Shown piece by piece: positions 27,393-37,897 of a stretch of DNA of 64,000 nt. Every line of letters starts with the position of its first letter. Position 1 is the stretch's first letter. Origin of the DNA: Fidelibacterota bacterium (GTDB lineage: Bacteria > Pseudomonadota > Alphaproteobacteria > Rhodospirillales > Rhodospirillaceae); contig CANJLF010000011.1 of assembly GCA_947475295.1 (NCBI GenBank), positions 1 through 64,000 on the forward strand. The letters are read 5' to 3'. The translations under genes and the position numbers were made by a program. The notes beneath the pieces were generated by a model. That model was given only the letters and a program-made list of their open reading frames with translations. It was not told the DNA's origin and searched no databases.

Positions 27393-28550
27393 TTAGGCCG
27401 ACTTGGTTTTGCGCTGCGCTCGCGGCGCTGTTTTTCTTTGCGCGCGCGGCGCGGCGATGCGCCCGCCGCAGGTGGGCTTTTTAACGCCGGTTGTGCCTGG
27501 AAAACTTAGCGGCAGTCCGCGCAGGCACCGCACGGCGAAATAAGCGAAGGCTTGCGCTTCAAGCGCATCGCCGTTCCAGCCGATCTCATCCACGGACGCC
27601 ACGGGAAGGCCGGTATATTCCGTCAACAACGCCATGAGGCGCGGGTTGTGACGGCCGCCGCCGGTCACAAATAATTTCTGCGGATGCCCAGGACAATCCG
27701 CCAAGGCCCGCGCCACCGAAGCCGCTGTGAAGGCGGTCAATGTGGCGGCGCCATCTTCGGTTCCCAGATCCTTGACGTAATCGGCGCTAAACGCGAAACG
27801 GTCGAGGGACTTCGGCGGGCGCATGCCGAAGAAGGGGTGATCCAGCAGCCGCGCGACGATATCGCTGTGCACGTGGCCCTTGGCCGCCACCGCGCCGCCA
27901 TCATCCATGGCGATACCAAGACGCTTACTCACCCAATCGTCGATCAATCCATTACCCGGTCCGGTATCAAAGCCGCTCAGGTCATCAATCCGTGCGCCGA
28001 CACACGTGAGGTTTGCCACGCCACCGACGTTTAAAATAGCGGCCGGCAGCGCATGCCGCGCAGCGAGAGCGGCATGATAGATCGGCAGCAGCGGCGCTCC
28101 TTGTCCACCGGCCGCCATGTCGGCGCTGCGGAAATCGAAGGCCACATCAATGCCAAGCGCGTCAGCCAAGCGCTGGCCGTCGCCCATCTGCCAGGTGGCG
28201 CCGTCTGCCGGACGATGCCAAATGGTCTGGCCGTGAAAGCCGACCAGATCCACGGCCGCCGGTGTCACGCCCATGGTTTCAAGTAAATGCTCCACGGCGG
28301 ATGCATGGAGATCGGTCAACTCGGCTTCTAAGGACTCTTCGACGGGAGAAGCGCCCCGGTCCGGCGCGGCGGTAATGAAAGCCCCCAACCGGGCGCGGAA
28401 GACCGGCGCGTAAGGTACGGTTAGCGCAGGGCCTTCCTGGACAAAGCTTTCGCCGTCGGTCTCCAGATAGGCGGCATCGATGCCGTCCATGGAGGTACCA
28501 CTCATGAGGCCCACGACGCGCAATGGCTTGAAAGATGTGGAAGCGACCAT
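27393..28550 (-). CDS. anmK: Anhydro-N-acetylmuramic acid kinase
   Basis: Phosphorylates and opens 1,6-anhydro-MurNAc recovered from peptidoglycan turnover. The family N-terminus VGLMSGTSMDGIDAAYLE (ATP-binding), the GFHGQTIWHRP motif with the catalytic Asp region, and FVTGGGRHNPRLM near the C-terminus are all present. 385 residues, with a basic C-terminal tail (RAQRKTAPRAQRKTKSA) that contains a duplicated APRAQRKT. It opens divergently from tyrS across a 294-base region filled with long hairpins. Confidence 0.94.
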   Translation of the reverse strand: MVASTSFKPLRVVGLMSGTSMDGIDAAYLETDGESFVQEGPALTVPYAPVFRARLGAFITAAPDRGASPVEESLEAELTDLHASAVEHLLETMGVTPAAVDLVGFHGQTIWHRPADGATWQMGDGQRLADALGIDVAFDFRSADMAAGGQGAPLLPIYHAALAARHALPAAILNVGGVANLTCVGARIDDLSGFDTGPGNGLIDDWVSKRLGIAMDDGGAVAAKGHVHSDIVARLLDHPFFGMRPPKSLDRFAFSADYVKDLGTEDGAATLTAFTAASVARALADCPGHPQKLFVTGGGRHNPRLMALLTEYTGLPVASVDEIGWNGDALEAQAFAYFAVRCLRGLPLSFPGTTGVKKPTCGGRIAAPRAQRKTAPRAQRKTKSA

Positions 28551-28636
28551 GGGTACATTGTCCGATTGAGGCGGGTGTGGTACTCACCCGCGCCAGCTGC
28601 GGTGGATATATCTACTATATCATGACGCCGTGCTGG

Positions 28637-28716
28637 CCCTAGTACCCGGTTTCCGAAATTCGTGATTTGTGGCAGCGTCCCGCGTAACGAATTTCGGAAA
28701 CCAAAGGGTACTAGGG
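28637..28716. repeat. Long hairpin element 1 upstream of tyrS
   Basis: An outer stem of 11 bp (CCCTAGTACCC 28637-28647 with GGGTACTAGGG 28706-28716) and a perfect 15-bp inner stem (28648-28662 with 28688-28702) are separated on the right arm by a 3-base AAA bulge. The loop has 25 bases (28663-28687). Read on the minus strand, it has the layout of element 2: CTAGTACC stem, T-rich left bulge (TTT), long inner stem, loop entering with TTACGCG. The inner-stem sequence is not shared with element 2. No T-run follows, so a terminator is unlikely. Confidence 0.85.
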
Positions 28717-28727
28717 ATATTTTGATC

Positions 28728-28805
28728 TAGTACCGCTCTTCGATCAGAAGTTCCTGACGCGAATGCACGGTTACCCAGTGCAGGAACTTCTGATCGGCGG
28801 TACTA
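28728..28805. repeat. Long hairpin element 2 upstream of tyrS
   Basis: A 9-bp outer stem (TAGTACCGC 28728-28736 with GCGGTACTA 28797-28805), a 4-base left bulge TCTT (28737-28740), a perfect 16-bp inner stem (28741-28756 with 28781-28796), and a 24-base loop starting ACGCG. It lies 39 bases before the tyrS start and 11 bases after element 1, which is in the opposite orientation. Both have the same architecture but unrelated inner stems. Confidence 0.85.
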
Positions 28806-28844
28806 ACCTGCAAACCTCTTTTGAAGTCCCAAACGAGCGCTGCC

Positions 28845-30095
28845 ATGACCCAATACCGGTCCGACCTGATCCAGACCCTGACGGCGCGCGGATTCTTGCA
28901 TCAGTGCACCAACCTGGAAGCCTTGGACGCAAAGGCCACGTCCGGCGTGGTTACGGCTTATGTAGGTTACGACGCCACGGCCGACAGTCTGCACATCGGC
29001 AATCTGGTCTCGATCATGATGCTGCGTTGGCTGCAGAAGACAGGACATCGGCCGATCACCCTCATGGGCGGCGGCACCACCAAGATCGGCGATCCTTCCG
29101 GGCGGGATGAAACCCGCGTGTTGCAGGACGACGCCACTATCAATGCGAGAATCGCTTCCCTGCAGACGGCCTTTGGTCGCTACCTGGCTTACGGCACAGG
29201 CAAGACCGATGCGCTCATGGTCAATAACGCCGACTGGCTGGACGGCCTGCAGTACATTCCATTCCTGCGCGACATCGGCCGGCACTTCACCATCAACCGC
29301 ATGCTGACCATGGACAGCGTCAAGCTACGGCTCGAACGCGAGCAGCCGCTGACCTTCCTTGAGTTCAACTACATGATCCTGCAGGGCTACGACTTCGTCG
29401 AACTCTACAGGCGCTTCGGCTGCACCTTGCAGCTGGGCGGCTCCGACCAATGGGGCAATATCATTCAGGGTGTCGACCTCGGCCGGCGCGTCGTGGATGC
29501 GGAGTTGTTCGGCTTTACCTGCCCGCTGATTACGACGTCTTCCGGCGCAAAGATGGGTAAGACCGCTGCTGGGGCCGTGTGGTTGAAAGCGGAACGCTTC
29601 AGTCCCTACGACTACTATCAGTTCTGGCGCAACACCGAGGACGGCGACGTCGGCCGCTTCCTGAAGCTGTTCACGGATTTGCCGTTGGAGGAAATCGCGC
29701 GGCTGGAAAAACTTGAAGGTGCGGAGATCAACGACGCCAAGAAGGTGCTGGCTCTGGAAGCCACCACCCTGCTGCACGGCGCTGAAGCCGCCAAAGATGC
29801 CGCCGAGACCGCGCGCAAAACCTTCGAGCAAGGCGGCATCGGCGACGACTTGCCGACCGTTGAAATCAGCGCGACGGAGTTGAAAACCGGCATCCCGGCC
29901 TGGAGCCTATTCCAACGCGCTGGGCTGGCCGAAAGCAACGGCGAAGCACGTCGCCTGATCCGCGGCGGCGGGGCTAAGGTCAATGATCAGAAGTGCGACG
30001 ATGAGAATGTGATGGTGACGGCCGACGCCGTGGTCGACGGCGTCATCAAACTCAGCGCCGGCAAAAAACGTCATGCCATCGTCAAGCTCACTTAA
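28845..30095 (+). CDS. tyrS: Tyrosyl-tRNA synthetase
   Basis: Class Ic synthetase charging tRNA-Tyr. HIGH-type motif [14 protein letters not shown], tyrosine-binding residues ([35 protein letters not shown]), KMSKS-type motif [13 protein letters not shown], and a C-terminal S4-like RNA-binding domain ([20 protein letters not shown]). I start at ATG 28845 ([17 protein letters not shown]), the usual beginning; a TTG at 28821 would add eight residues. Its 3' end overlaps the oppositely oriented YhdP-like gene by four bases. The two long hairpins directly upstream could affect its expression. Confidence 0.96.
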   Translation: MTQYRSDLIQTLTARGFLHQCTNLEALDAKATSGVVTAYVGYDATADSLHIGNLVSIMMLRWLQKTGHRPITLMGGGTTKIGDPSGRDETRVLQDDATINARIASLQTAFGRYLAYGTGKTDALMVNNADWLDGLQYIPFLRDIGRHFTINRMLTMDSVKLRLEREQPLTFLEFNYMILQGYDFVELYRRFGCTLQLGGSDQWGNIIQGVDLGRRVVDAELFGFTCPLITTSSGAKMGKTAAGAVWLKAERFSPYDYYQFWRNTEDGDVGRFLKLFTDLPLEEIARLEKLEGAEINDAKKVLALEATTLLHGAEAAKDAAETARKTFEQGGIGDDLPTVEISATELKTGIPAWSLFQRAGLAESNGEARRLIRGGGAKVNDQKCDDENVMVTADAVVDGVIKLSAGKKRHAIVKLT

Positions 30096-33000
30096 GGCGG
30101 TGGAGACTCCACTTTATCAGCCGATTTGTCGTTCGGCCGGGCGCTCGCGGGCGCGGGTTCCTTGGCTGGGCCCGGTTTAAAGATATCAAAGATGTGGCGC
30201 AGGAATCCCGGCATAAGGGCCGCCAAAGGATTGACCGACGGCTGCGCCGTCGCCACATCGCCGCGATAACTATAGGTCGCGGCGAAGATGCCGCCGCCCT
30301 TCTCGCCCCCCGTCACGATTGGGCCCAGCACGGGAATGGCGTTCAAGATGGAATTGAACGTGTAAGCCGGGATCAACGTGCCGTCGAAGTTCATAATCGA
30401 CGAGTTAAAGCTGTAGGTGCCTTCGCCGGTGAGGCCCAAAGAGCTGCCGAACATTTCGCCGTCGCGCACTGTCAACGTCGCGTTGGCGTAGGAGAATGGG
30501 ACTCGCAATGTCTTGAACGAAATGCCCTTGCCGCGCAGTTCGTCGACGATGCCGGTGAGAGACGCCACAGACAAAAGCCGCGCCAACACCGGCGCCTGGA
30601 CCAGATTGAAGTCCTTGATCTCGGCCAGCCCGTTGACGGTTCCATCAGCCGCGAGTTCGCCGCTGATTTCAAGCCGGCCGCCGACGATATCGCTGAACAT
30701 CCCAATGGCCCGGACGACACTGCCGCCGTTGACGCTGCGGCCGGTGAATTTCCGGGGCCCGGTTTCGGAACTTAAGTTGAAACTAAACGGCGTTGCGCCA
30801 TCGACGTTACTCATGAAGTCGATGGTTTGGATGCCAGTGTAGTCGCGTTCGAAGTTCAGGCTGACATTGGTAAAGTCGGCATTCTGTGTCAACCACATGC
30901 GGTCGAAGGAGGCACGCAGCCGGAGTGGCGTATCGAACGGCGTATCGCTGGACCCGGCCGCCGCTTTACCGCGTTTGTCGTCGCGGTTCAGTTCTTTCCA
31001 GAAGTATGTGGAATTGAACGCGGGGCCCGCGACATTGACCGTATAGCCGCCGACTACGTCCACACTGACTTCGCCGCCCAACTTGGTTTCACCGACCACG
31101 CTGGGTTTGATGGTCAATAGCTGCATTCTGCCGTCCTCGGCGAAAATCACGCTGCCGGACACATCGAGGTCGTCGCCGGAGGTGACGTGAAAGGCCGGGA
31201 CCTTGTCCAACCGGCCTTTGAGGAAAGTCACTTCGACTTTGGCTGTGGCCGCGGCACCCGGCTCCTTGCGCCACCCCAGCTCCGGCACGGCCATGGTGGA
31301 GGAGGTCAAATCCACATCAGCTTCAAGCCTACTCGTGTCGTCACGCTTGACGACATAGATCACGTGCGCCGGGACCGCGCCGTCGAGGTACGGCGGGACG
31401 AACGGCATGACGCTGAGCCCCACCAACGGGCGGTGGGCGTTATCGACGACGGGGTCAAGAACGTAGTGGCTGCGGAAATCCCCCCCGACAAAGTTCTCGC
31501 GCCACGTGACGGAGGTCGGGATGCCGCCGAGCGCAGCTTTTCCGACAACGTCCATGCCGCCGCGGTCAAGCGTGAGCGCAAGATCGCCGCGGGTCATGGG
31601 CAGCCCGAAAGCAAGCTCGGGTATGTCGATGCCCGTGGCCTTGGCCTTCACGCCGATCTTGAGCTGGTCGAGCTTCAAGTCTTTGATCAAGGGAAAATCC
31701 AACGTCAAATCGACGCTGGCGTCGCCCTTGGCGCGCGCGGCATCAAGGCCGATCTGGCTGGCATAGCCCAGGGGCTTGTGGTCGATCAGCCGCATCACAT
31801 CGCCGAACCCGCCCGTAACATTCACTTGAATGCCAGCGCGCTCGTTGCCGCTGCCCAGGCCGTACATGCGTACCTTGCCCGAAGGCACGGACAGCCCCTT
31901 GCCCGATAGCGCATCGGGCAAGTGCCCGCCGGTGATGTCGATCACAACTTGGTTAGCGGCGATGTTGAGAGTCCCGGTAGTATCCTCGACTTCGGGCATG
32001 TCTCGCATATACCGCACGGTGATGCCCCTGAGCGCGCCGCTCAGACGCGCCTCGGTTGCATCGAGTTCGTTGACGGTGGGGCCGGCTAAACGCAACTTGA
32101 AGCGCGTGTCATATAACCCGCCGTCCCGCAAATTGTCATTTATCCAGCTGCGAGTATTGGGCTTGATGACGACGGGCCAGAATTTTTTCAACGCCGGCAA
32201 CGTTAGCGCCGCCATGGCGACATTGAGATCCACCACCGGCGCGCTGTTCAGCGCCTTGCCCTCGCCCGTCATGGTGATCACCGGCGGCGTATCGCCCGGG
32301 GCATTCAATTCAACCCGGAACTGATCAAGCGTGATGCGATCGAAGTTGGCGCCCACGGTCCCTTTGAGCGCAATCGCCCTGACCGGATAATCTTGCGCCA
32401 CCGGCTCGGGCATGTGGATCTGGCCGTCTTGGCCCTTCACGTCGAACTGCAGATCGCTGATGCGCGCACCGGTATTCGACAAGGCGAGCGTCGCGGCTGC
32501 CGTTCCGCTGAGACGCAGATCGATCATGCCGAAAGGCGCGAGCTGCGGTGCCAAGCCCGCGACGCGCGCCGGCCTGAAGCCTTCGACGTTCAAATCCACT
32601 TTCAGGTTCCCGCTGGCGGCGGCATAGCGGCCTTTGGCGGTGAAGTTCCAGGTTTTGCCTTCTTCGATCACGGGAAAATTGGCGTCGATCTCGACGTCGC
32701 CGCCGGCGCGGGCAAAATTCATGGTCGCGTCGGGAACCAGCCAGCGCTGACCGGAAACCTCATCCACCAGCACGACGGTGGTGTTGTCGATGGCGACGCG
32801 GTTGAGATAGCCGGCGGGATTGTCGCCGCCGGGCGCACGCGTCAACGCGCCGATCAGCGAAACCGCCAGCGCATTGCTGCTGGTATTGTCGAAGGCAACG
32901 ACCGGCGACGCGACAGGAGCAGCAGGAGCCGGACTTGGGGGAACGCTCGGTGGTACACCCTCGACGCCTAGACCCATGGATCCGTCGGCGCGATGGATAA

Positions 33001-33373
33001 AGCGGATGATCGGATTGGACAGGCGCACCTGCTCCGGTGCGGCGATGCCGCGTTTCAGCGCCGGCAGGCTGAGACGTATGACCATGCTGGGCAAACCGGC
33101 GATGACGGCGCCCGAATCATTCAGCACGCGCACGTCGCGCACGGTCAGCTCCGGCGCGCCGGAGAATCCCGACCACTTGAAATTGGCGGCGGCCATGCGA
33201 AATGTGAACCCCGGCGCGATGTTGGTAAAGGCGCTGGAGATGTAAGGTGCTACGGCGTCGAGCTTCAGCGAACCCTGGCTTAGCCGCCACGCCAGCACGG
33301 CGGCCGTCAGCAGCACGACCAGGATCGCAGCTTCCAGCGTTCGAATCAAAAACCTGACTGCGCCGTGTGTCAA
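30092..33373 (-). CDS. AsmA/YhdP-family large envelope protein (DUF3971)
   Basis: 1093 residues: an N-terminal membrane anchor ([22 protein letters not shown]), then a long, mostly beta-strand periplasmic region with DUF3971/AsmA-like features ([39 protein letters not shown]) and a typical C-terminal AsmA2 part ([32 protein letters not shown]). YhdP, TamB and AsmA-type proteins form hydrophobic-groove bridges that move phospholipids to the outer membrane. The length suits YhdP. It is single-copy here, converging with tyrS. The transport role is known for the family and inferred for this gene. Confidence 0.85.
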   Translation of the reverse strand: MTHGAVRFLIRTLEAAILVVLLTAAVLAWRLSQGSLKLDAVAPYISSAFTNIAPGFTFRMAAANFKWSGFSGAPELTVRDVRVLNDSGAVIAGLPSMVIRLSLPALKRGIAAPEQVRLSNPIIRFIHRADGSMGLGVEGVPPSVPPSPAPAAPVASPVVAFDNTSSNALAVSLIGALTRAPGGDNPAGYLNRVAIDNTTVVLVDEVSGQRWLVPDATMNFARAGGDVEIDANFPVIEEGKTWNFTAKGRYAAASGNLKVDLNVEGFRPARVAGLAPQLAPFGMIDLRLSGTAAATLALSNTGARISDLQFDVKGQDGQIHMPEPVAQDYPVRAIALKGTVGANFDRITLDQFRVELNAPGDTPPVITMTGEGKALNSAPVVDLNVAMAALTLPALKKFWPVVIKPNTRSWINDNLRDGGLYDTRFKLRLAGPTVNELDATEARLSGALRGITVRYMRDMPEVEDTTGTLNIAANQVVIDITGGHLPDALSGKGLSVPSGKVRMYGLGSGNERAGIQVNVTGGFGDVMRLIDHKPLGYASQIGLDAARAKGDASVDLTLDFPLIKDLKLDQLKIGVKAKATGIDIPELAFGLPMTRGDLALTLDRGGMDVVGKAALGGIPTSVTWRENFVGGDFRSHYVLDPVVDNAHRPLVGLSVMPFVPPYLDGAVPAHVIYVVKRDDTSRLEADVDLTSSTMAVPELGWRKEPGAAATAKVEVTFLKGRLDKVPAFHVTSGDDLDVSGSVIFAEDGRMQLLTIKPSVVGETKLGGEVSVDVVGGYTVNVAGPAFNSTYFWKELNRDDKRGKAAAGSSDTPFDTPLRLRASFDRMWLTQNADFTNVSLNFERDYTGIQTIDFMSNVDGATPFSFNLSSETGPRKFTGRSVNGGSVVRAIGMFSDIVGGRLEISGELAADGTVNGLAEIKDFNLVQAPVLARLLSVASLTGIVDELRGKGISFKTLRVPFSYANATLTVRDGEMFGSSLGLTGEGTYSFNSSIMNFDGTLIPAYTFNSILNAIPVLGPIVTGGEKGGGIFAATYSYRGDVATAQPSVNPLAALMPGFLRHIFDIFKPGPAKEPAPASARPNDKSADKVESPPP

Positions 33374-33562
33374 CGCCGCTGACTCCAGAATGACAGGGCC
33401 CGAAGTTGGTCAATCTTCCAACCTGGGCAATCTTCCTCGGGCGATGTCGCTATCGGAATGCCGGCACGGCGCACTGGGCGCCCTTATATCCGCCGCCGCT
33501 TGACCGCCCCCCTTCTATAACCCACTGTCTGTGGCAACGATAGAGAATCCTACGAGTCGCAT

Positions 33563-36526
33563 ATGGTCCCCCTGCCCCTCTCAGCAGCCCCGCCGCCGGC
33601 TGACGGCGCGCGCGCTACACGCCTGCACAACGACTGGTTGGCAGCGGCGGAGTCACAGTCGCCCGGCGTTGCCGCCTTCATGCGTGCGGTGTCCGGCGAG
33701 GAGAAATGGCGCGGCCTTATGGATGCTATATTTGGCAGCAGCCCGTTTTTAAGCGGCCTACTTCTTGACCACCCCGCCACATTCATGGCCTTTGCCGAAA
33801 GCGGGCCCGATAGGTGCGTAGGAGACCTCACAGCGAAAATCCTGGCAGCCGTAGGCGCCGATGCGGACGTCGCCGCAATCATGACGGAGTTACGCCTCGC
33901 CAAAGCCGAAGCCGCCCTGCTGATCGCGCTGGCCGACATCTCAGGCCTGTGGACGGTCGACCAGGTCACCGCCACCCTGTCGGATTTTGCCGATGCCTGT
34001 GTGCGCCGCGCCTTGCGCGCGTTGCTGTTACAAGCTCATGCACGCGGCAACCTTCAGATCAAAGATCTCAACGATCCCGAAGCCGGTGTTGGTTATGCCG
34101 TGCTGGGTCTCGGCAAACTTGGCGGACGCGAACTGAATTATTCCTCGGACATCGATCTGCTGGTTTTCTACGACGCCAAGCGCCTACCCTATGTCGGCAA
34201 GAAAAGTCTGCCGGAGTTCGCGGTTCAGCTGACCAAGGACCTCACACGCCTTCTGCAGGAGCGCACGGCCCAGGGCTACGTCTTCCGCACGGACCTGCGC
34301 CTGCGGCCCGATCCGGGCTCGACCGCTATCGCCGTGTCGCGCGAGGCCGCGCAAGTCTACTACGAAAGCTACGGCCAGAATTGGGAACGGGCCGCCATGA
34401 TCAAGGCGCGCGCCGTGGCGGGCGACATGAAAGTCGCCGCCACTTTCATCCATGACATGCAGTCGTTCATCTGGCGCAAGTCCCTCGACTTCTATGCCAT
34501 TCAGGACATTCACTCCATCAAGCGCCAGATTTACGCCCATAAGGGCGGCGGTACGGTGGAGGTCGCCGGCCACAACATCAAGCTGGGCCGCGGCGGCATC
34601 CGCGAGATCGAATTCTTCGCGCAGATCCAACAGCTCATTTGGGGCGGCCGCTTCACCCAGGCGCGGCTGTCGCAGACGTTGCCGGCCTTGGACGCGCTAA
34701 CGGCATTGGGGTTCGTCACGCCCACCGTGCGCGACGACCTGGCCGCCGCCTATCGTTACCTGAGAAAACTGGAACATCGGCTGCAGATGATCGCCGATGA
34801 GCAAACCCAAACCCTGCCGGCGGACCTGATCAAACTTGCCCATGTCGGCGCCTTCATGGGTCACTCCGATCTTACGGTTTTCATGACGGAGGTCGAAAAG
34901 ACTCTTCGCACCGTCGAAATCCATTACGCCGGGCTGTTCGAGGACTCACCATCGCTGGCCGTGGACGGCAACCTGGTATTTACCGGCACCGAGGACGACC
35001 CCGATACCATCGCCACGCTGAAGCGCCTGGGCTATCAAAATCCCGTGGCGATCGCCGGGACCGTGCGCGGCTGGCACCACGGGCGCACGCGCGCCACACG
35101 CAGCGACCGCGCGCGGCAATTGCTGACCGAGGTCATGCCAAGTCTGCTCAGCGCCTTCGCTAAAACCGCCCAGCCCGATGCCGCCTTCGTTCGTTTTGAC
35201 CGTTGCCTGGCCGCCTTGTCCGCAGGCGTTCCGCTGCTGTCGGTGTTTTACGCCAACCCCGACCTCCTCGACCTCGTCGCTGAGATCATGGGCGACGCCC
35301 CGCGTCTCGCCGAACACTTAAGTCACAGGCCGTCGCTGCTGGACTACGTGCTCGCGCCGGAGTTCTACGCCCCGATCGGCAAGCTCAATGAACTCCAGAT
35401 CGATCTGCAACGGTCCTTGAATGCCGCGGAATCTTTCGAAGCCATACTCGATGCCTGCCGCCGCTGGACCAACGATCAGCAATTCCGCGACGGCGTCCAG
35501 ACCTTGCGGCGCATGATCGACCCCTTGCAGGCGGCCGAGCACTTCACTGCAATCGCCGAGAGCGTGATTGGGGAATTGGTGCCACGGGTCTGCGACGAGT
35601 TCGCACTGCAATACGGGCATATTCCCGGCGGTCAACTGGCCGTGCTCGGCTACGGCAAACTGGGCAGCTTCGAATTGACGCCGACGTCGGACCTGGACCT
35701 CGTGGTTATTTACGACGTTTCCATGGATGCGCATTCCAAAGGGCCCAAACCCCTGCCGGCGCCCGCCTACTATATCCGCCTGACCCAGCGCCTGATCACC
35801 GCCTTCACGCTGCTGACACGCGAGGGCAAGCTTTACACGGTCGATCTGCGGCTGCGCCCCAACGGCGACAAAGGGCCTCTGGCCAGCAGCCTCGAGGCTT
35901 TCGCCAAGTATCAGGCCGAGGACGCCTGGACCTGGGAACATATGGCTTTGACACGCGCGCGCGTGGTGTTTGGCCCTCCGGAATTACAGACAAAAATCCA
36001 AAGTGCCATTGCCGCGGTCCTGGACCGGCCGCGAGACCCGTCAGCGCTGGTCTACGCCGTGGCCGATATGCGCGCACGCATGCGCCGGGAACAGAAGGAC
36101 GGCGGGCTGTGGGACTTAAAGCGTACGGCAGGCGGCCTGATCGATGCCGAGTTCGTTCTGCAATACCTGTTGCTGGCCCATCGCCATGTGAAGCCCGCCA
36201 GCGCCCGGCCCGACGACATTATCGCCGCCTTGAATTCTGAGAACGTTCTCACCAAGGACGACGCTGACACCTTGCAAAGCGGCATTGCCCTTTGGTCGCG
36301 CCTTCAGGTCATGCTACGCCTGACGACCGAAGGCGAACTGCCCGATGTCGAGACGCCCTTGGGGCTGAAACGCAAACTGGCTTTGAGCGCCGGCATGCCG
36401 GACTTCGTCACACTGGAAAGCCTGATGCGCGACACGGCCGAAGCCGTGTCCGCCATCTTCTATAAAGTCATCGACGCTCCCGCCGAAAAGGCGCGAGAGA
36501 AAATGGGCCCTGAGGCCCCGCATTAA
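33563..36526 (+). CDS. glnE: Bifunctional glutamine synthetase adenylyltransferase/adenylyl-removing enzyme
   Basis: Adds or removes AMP on glutamine synthetase under PII control. 987 residues carry two nucleotidyltransferase domains: an N-terminal one with GLGKLGGRELNYSSDIDLLVFYD (near residue 181) for deadenylylation, and a C-terminal one with GYGKLGSFELTPTSDLDLVVIYD (near residue 694) for adenylylation. The spacing and the PII-deUMP binding helices between them fit GlnE. The ATG at 33563 gives the usual N-terminus. bcp begins 10 bases after the stop and DUF455 after that, so the three may be cotranscribed. Confidence 0.96.
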   Translation: MVPLPLSAAPPPADGARATRLHNDWLAAAESQSPGVAAFMRAVSGEEKWRGLMDAIFGSSPFLSGLLLDHPATFMAFAESGPDRCVGDLTAKILAAVGADADVAAIMTELRLAKAEAALLIALADISGLWTVDQVTATLSDFADACVRRALRALLLQAHARGNLQIKDLNDPEAGVGYAVLGLGKLGGRELNYSSDIDLLVFYDAKRLPYVGKKSLPEFAVQLTKDLTRLLQERTAQGYVFRTDLRLRPDPGSTAIAVSREAAQVYYESYGQNWERAAMIKARAVAGDMKVAATFIHDMQSFIWRKSLDFYAIQDIHSIKRQIYAHKGGGTVEVAGHNIKLGRGGIREIEFFAQIQQLIWGGRFTQARLSQTLPALDALTALGFVTPTVRDDLAAAYRYLRKLEHRLQMIADEQTQTLPADLIKLAHVGAFMGHSDLTVFMTEVEKTLRTVEIHYAGLFEDSPSLAVDGNLVFTGTEDDPDTIATLKRLGYQNPVAIAGTVRGWHHGRTRATRSDRARQLLTEVMPSLLSAFAKTAQPDAAFVRFDRCLAALSAGVPLLSVFYANPDLLDLVAEIMGDAPRLAEHLSHRPSLLDYVLAPEFYAPIGKLNELQIDLQRSLNAAESFEAILDACRRWTNDQQFRDGVQTLRRMIDPLQAAEHFTAIAESVIGELVPRVCDEFALQYGHIPGGQLAVLGYGKLGSFELTPTSDLDLVVIYDVSMDAHSKGPKPLPAPAYYIRLTQRLITAFTLLTREGKLYTVDLRLRPNGDKGPLASSLEAFAKYQAEDAWTWEHMALTRARVVFGPPELQTKIQSAIAAVLDRPRDPSALVYAVADMRARMRREQKDGGLWDLKRTAGGLIDAEFVLQYLLLAHRHVKPASARPDDIIAALNSENVLTKDDADTLQSGIALWSRLQVMLRLTTEGELPDVETPLGLKRKLALSAGMPDFVTLESLMRDTAEAVSAIFYKVIDAPAEKAREKMGPEAPH

Positions 36527-36536
36527 GGAGAGACAC

Positions 36537-37112
36537 ATGGCCGCAAAAAAGAAGTCCGCACCGCTCAAGAAAAAAGCGCCGAAAAAGAAAGCCGCCAAAA
36601 AGAGCGTCAAGAAAACCGTCAAGAAGGCGGCAAAGCCGGCGACCCCCCGCGCCAAATCCCTGCTGGGAAAACCCGCCCCGGATTTTTCCATGCCGACCGA
36701 CGACGGCGGCACGCTGGCCCTCAAGGACCTGCGCGGCAAGCGCGTGGTGCTTTACTTCTATCCCAAGGACGATACCCCCGGCTGCACGGTCGAAGCCTGC
36801 GCCTTCCGGGACGGACTGCCGAAGTTCTCGACCGCCAAAGCCGTGGTCGTCGGCGTCTCCAAGGACAGCGTCGCCAGTCACCAGAAGTTCAAGGCGAAGT
36901 TCCAATTGAATTTTGCTTTGGCTTCCGACACCTCAAAAGTCTGCGAAGCTTATGGCGTGTGGGCACAAAAGAGCATGTACGGCCGCACTTACATGGGCGT
37001 CGAGCGCTCGACCTTCATCATCGACGAGGGCGGCATCGTCCGCGCCGAATGGCGCAAGGTGAGCGTGCCGGGCCACGCCGAAGAAGTCAGAAAGGCGCTT
37101 GAGGTCTTGTGA
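36537..37112 (+). CDS. bcp: Thiol peroxidase (peroxiredoxin, Bcp type) with Lys/Ala-rich N-terminal tail
   Basis: Reduces hydroperoxides with thioredoxin. The peroxiredoxin core starts at about residue 41 (SLLGKPAPDFSMPTDDGG) and includes YPKDDTPGCTVEACAFRD, with peroxidatic Cys83 and resolving Cys88 (the atypical two-Cys Bcp pattern C-x4-C). Before it are about 40 residues made almost only of Lys, Ala and Pro (KKKSAPLKKKAPKKKAAKKS...), absent from ordinary Bcp of about 150 residues. The tail resembles histone-H1-like or nucleoid-binding tails. AGGAGA precedes the ATG. It lies 10 bases after glnE and overlaps DUF455 by four bases (GTGA). Confidence 0.9.
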   Translation: MAAKKKSAPLKKKAPKKKAAKKSVKKTVKKAAKPATPRAKSLLGKPAPDFSMPTDDGGTLALKDLRGKRVVLYFYPKDDTPGCTVEACAFRDGLPKFSTAKAVVVGVSKDSVASHQKFKAKFQLNFALASDTSKVCEAYGVWAQKSMYGRTYMGVERSTFIIDEGGIVRAEWRKVSVPGHAEEVRKALEVL

Positions 37113-37897
37113 CGACGACCCTCGCAGCTTTTGCGGTAGAGATCCTCTCCACCGCCGATCCGGATAGCAAAGTCGCCAAGACCATCGCCGCCGCCGAGGC
37201 CTGGCGGCGCGGTGGTCTGGCGGTGGGGCACGCCGTTCCGCCGGAACGGCCCGCACGGCCGGCACGGCCGGTCCTTATGAGCCCGCGCGAAATGCCCAAG
37301 CGCTCAACAGGACCCAAGGGCCGCATCGCGCTGGTTCACGCCCTCGCCCATATCGAGCTGAACGCGGTCGATCTCGCCTGGGATGTCGTGGCGCGGTTTG
37401 GCGCCGGCATGCCGCGCGCGTTTTTTGATGATTGGGTGGACGTCGCCCTTGAGGAAGCAAAACACTATGCCGCCCTGGCCGCGCGTTTGCGGTCCCTCGA
37501 TGCCGCTTACGGCGACCTGCCGGCCCATGACGGTCTGTGGGAAGCGGCCATGCGCAGCGCCGACGACCTCGCCGCCCGCCTCGCGCTGATCCCCATGACC
37601 TTCGAGGCCCGGGGCCTCGACACCACGCCGCCAACCACCGCGAAACTCCGCGCGAGCGGCGACGAGCAAACCGCGGCGATCTTGGATGTCATCTACACCG
37701 ACGAGATCAAACATCTCGCCGTGGGCGTACGGTGGTTTGAGTTCCTGTGCGCAAGCGCCGGCAAGGACCCGCACGCCGCTTACAAGCACGTTGTCGATAC
37801 GCGATTTCCGGGCGGCTTAAGAGCACCCTTCAACATGGAAGCGCGGGAGCGCGGCGGTATGGGCGCGGAGTACCTGCGCCCTTGGCTGCAAGCTTAG
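37109..37897 (+). CDS. DUF455 family ferritin-like protein
   Basis: 262 residues from a GTG that overlaps the bcp stop (GTGA). The family has a four-helix-bundle fold with metal-binding Glu/His motifs, seen here as [30 protein letters not shown] and [15 protein letters not shown]. These ExxH-type motifs resemble diiron carboxylate proteins. No enzymatic function is established. Position next to a peroxiredoxin is consistent with an oxidative or metal-related role, which is inference. It overlaps the 3' end of prfB by four bases, tail to tail. Confidence 0.85.
   Translation: MTTTLAAFAVEILSTADPDSKVAKTIAAAEAWRRGGLAVGHAVPPERPARPARPVLMSPREMPKRSTGPKGRIALVHALAHIELNAVDLAWDVVARFGAGMPRAFFDDWVDVALEEAKHYAALAARLRSLDAAYGDLPAHDGLWEAAMRSADDLAARLALIPMTFEARGLDTTPPTTAKLRASGDEQTAAILDVIYTDEIKHLAVGVRWFEFLCASAGKDPHAAYKHVVDTRFPGGLRAPFNMEARERGGMGAEYLRPWLQA

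Noticed and set aside
28637-28805. Integron attC sites
   Set aside because: The hairpins with unpaired bases look superficially like attC, but there are no RYYYAAC/GTTRRRY boxes, no gene cassettes and no integron integrase.
28637-28805. T-box leader for tyrS
   Set aside because: There is no T-box sequence or specifier loop, T-boxes are not expected in this class, and the two elements do not have the stem I-III layout.
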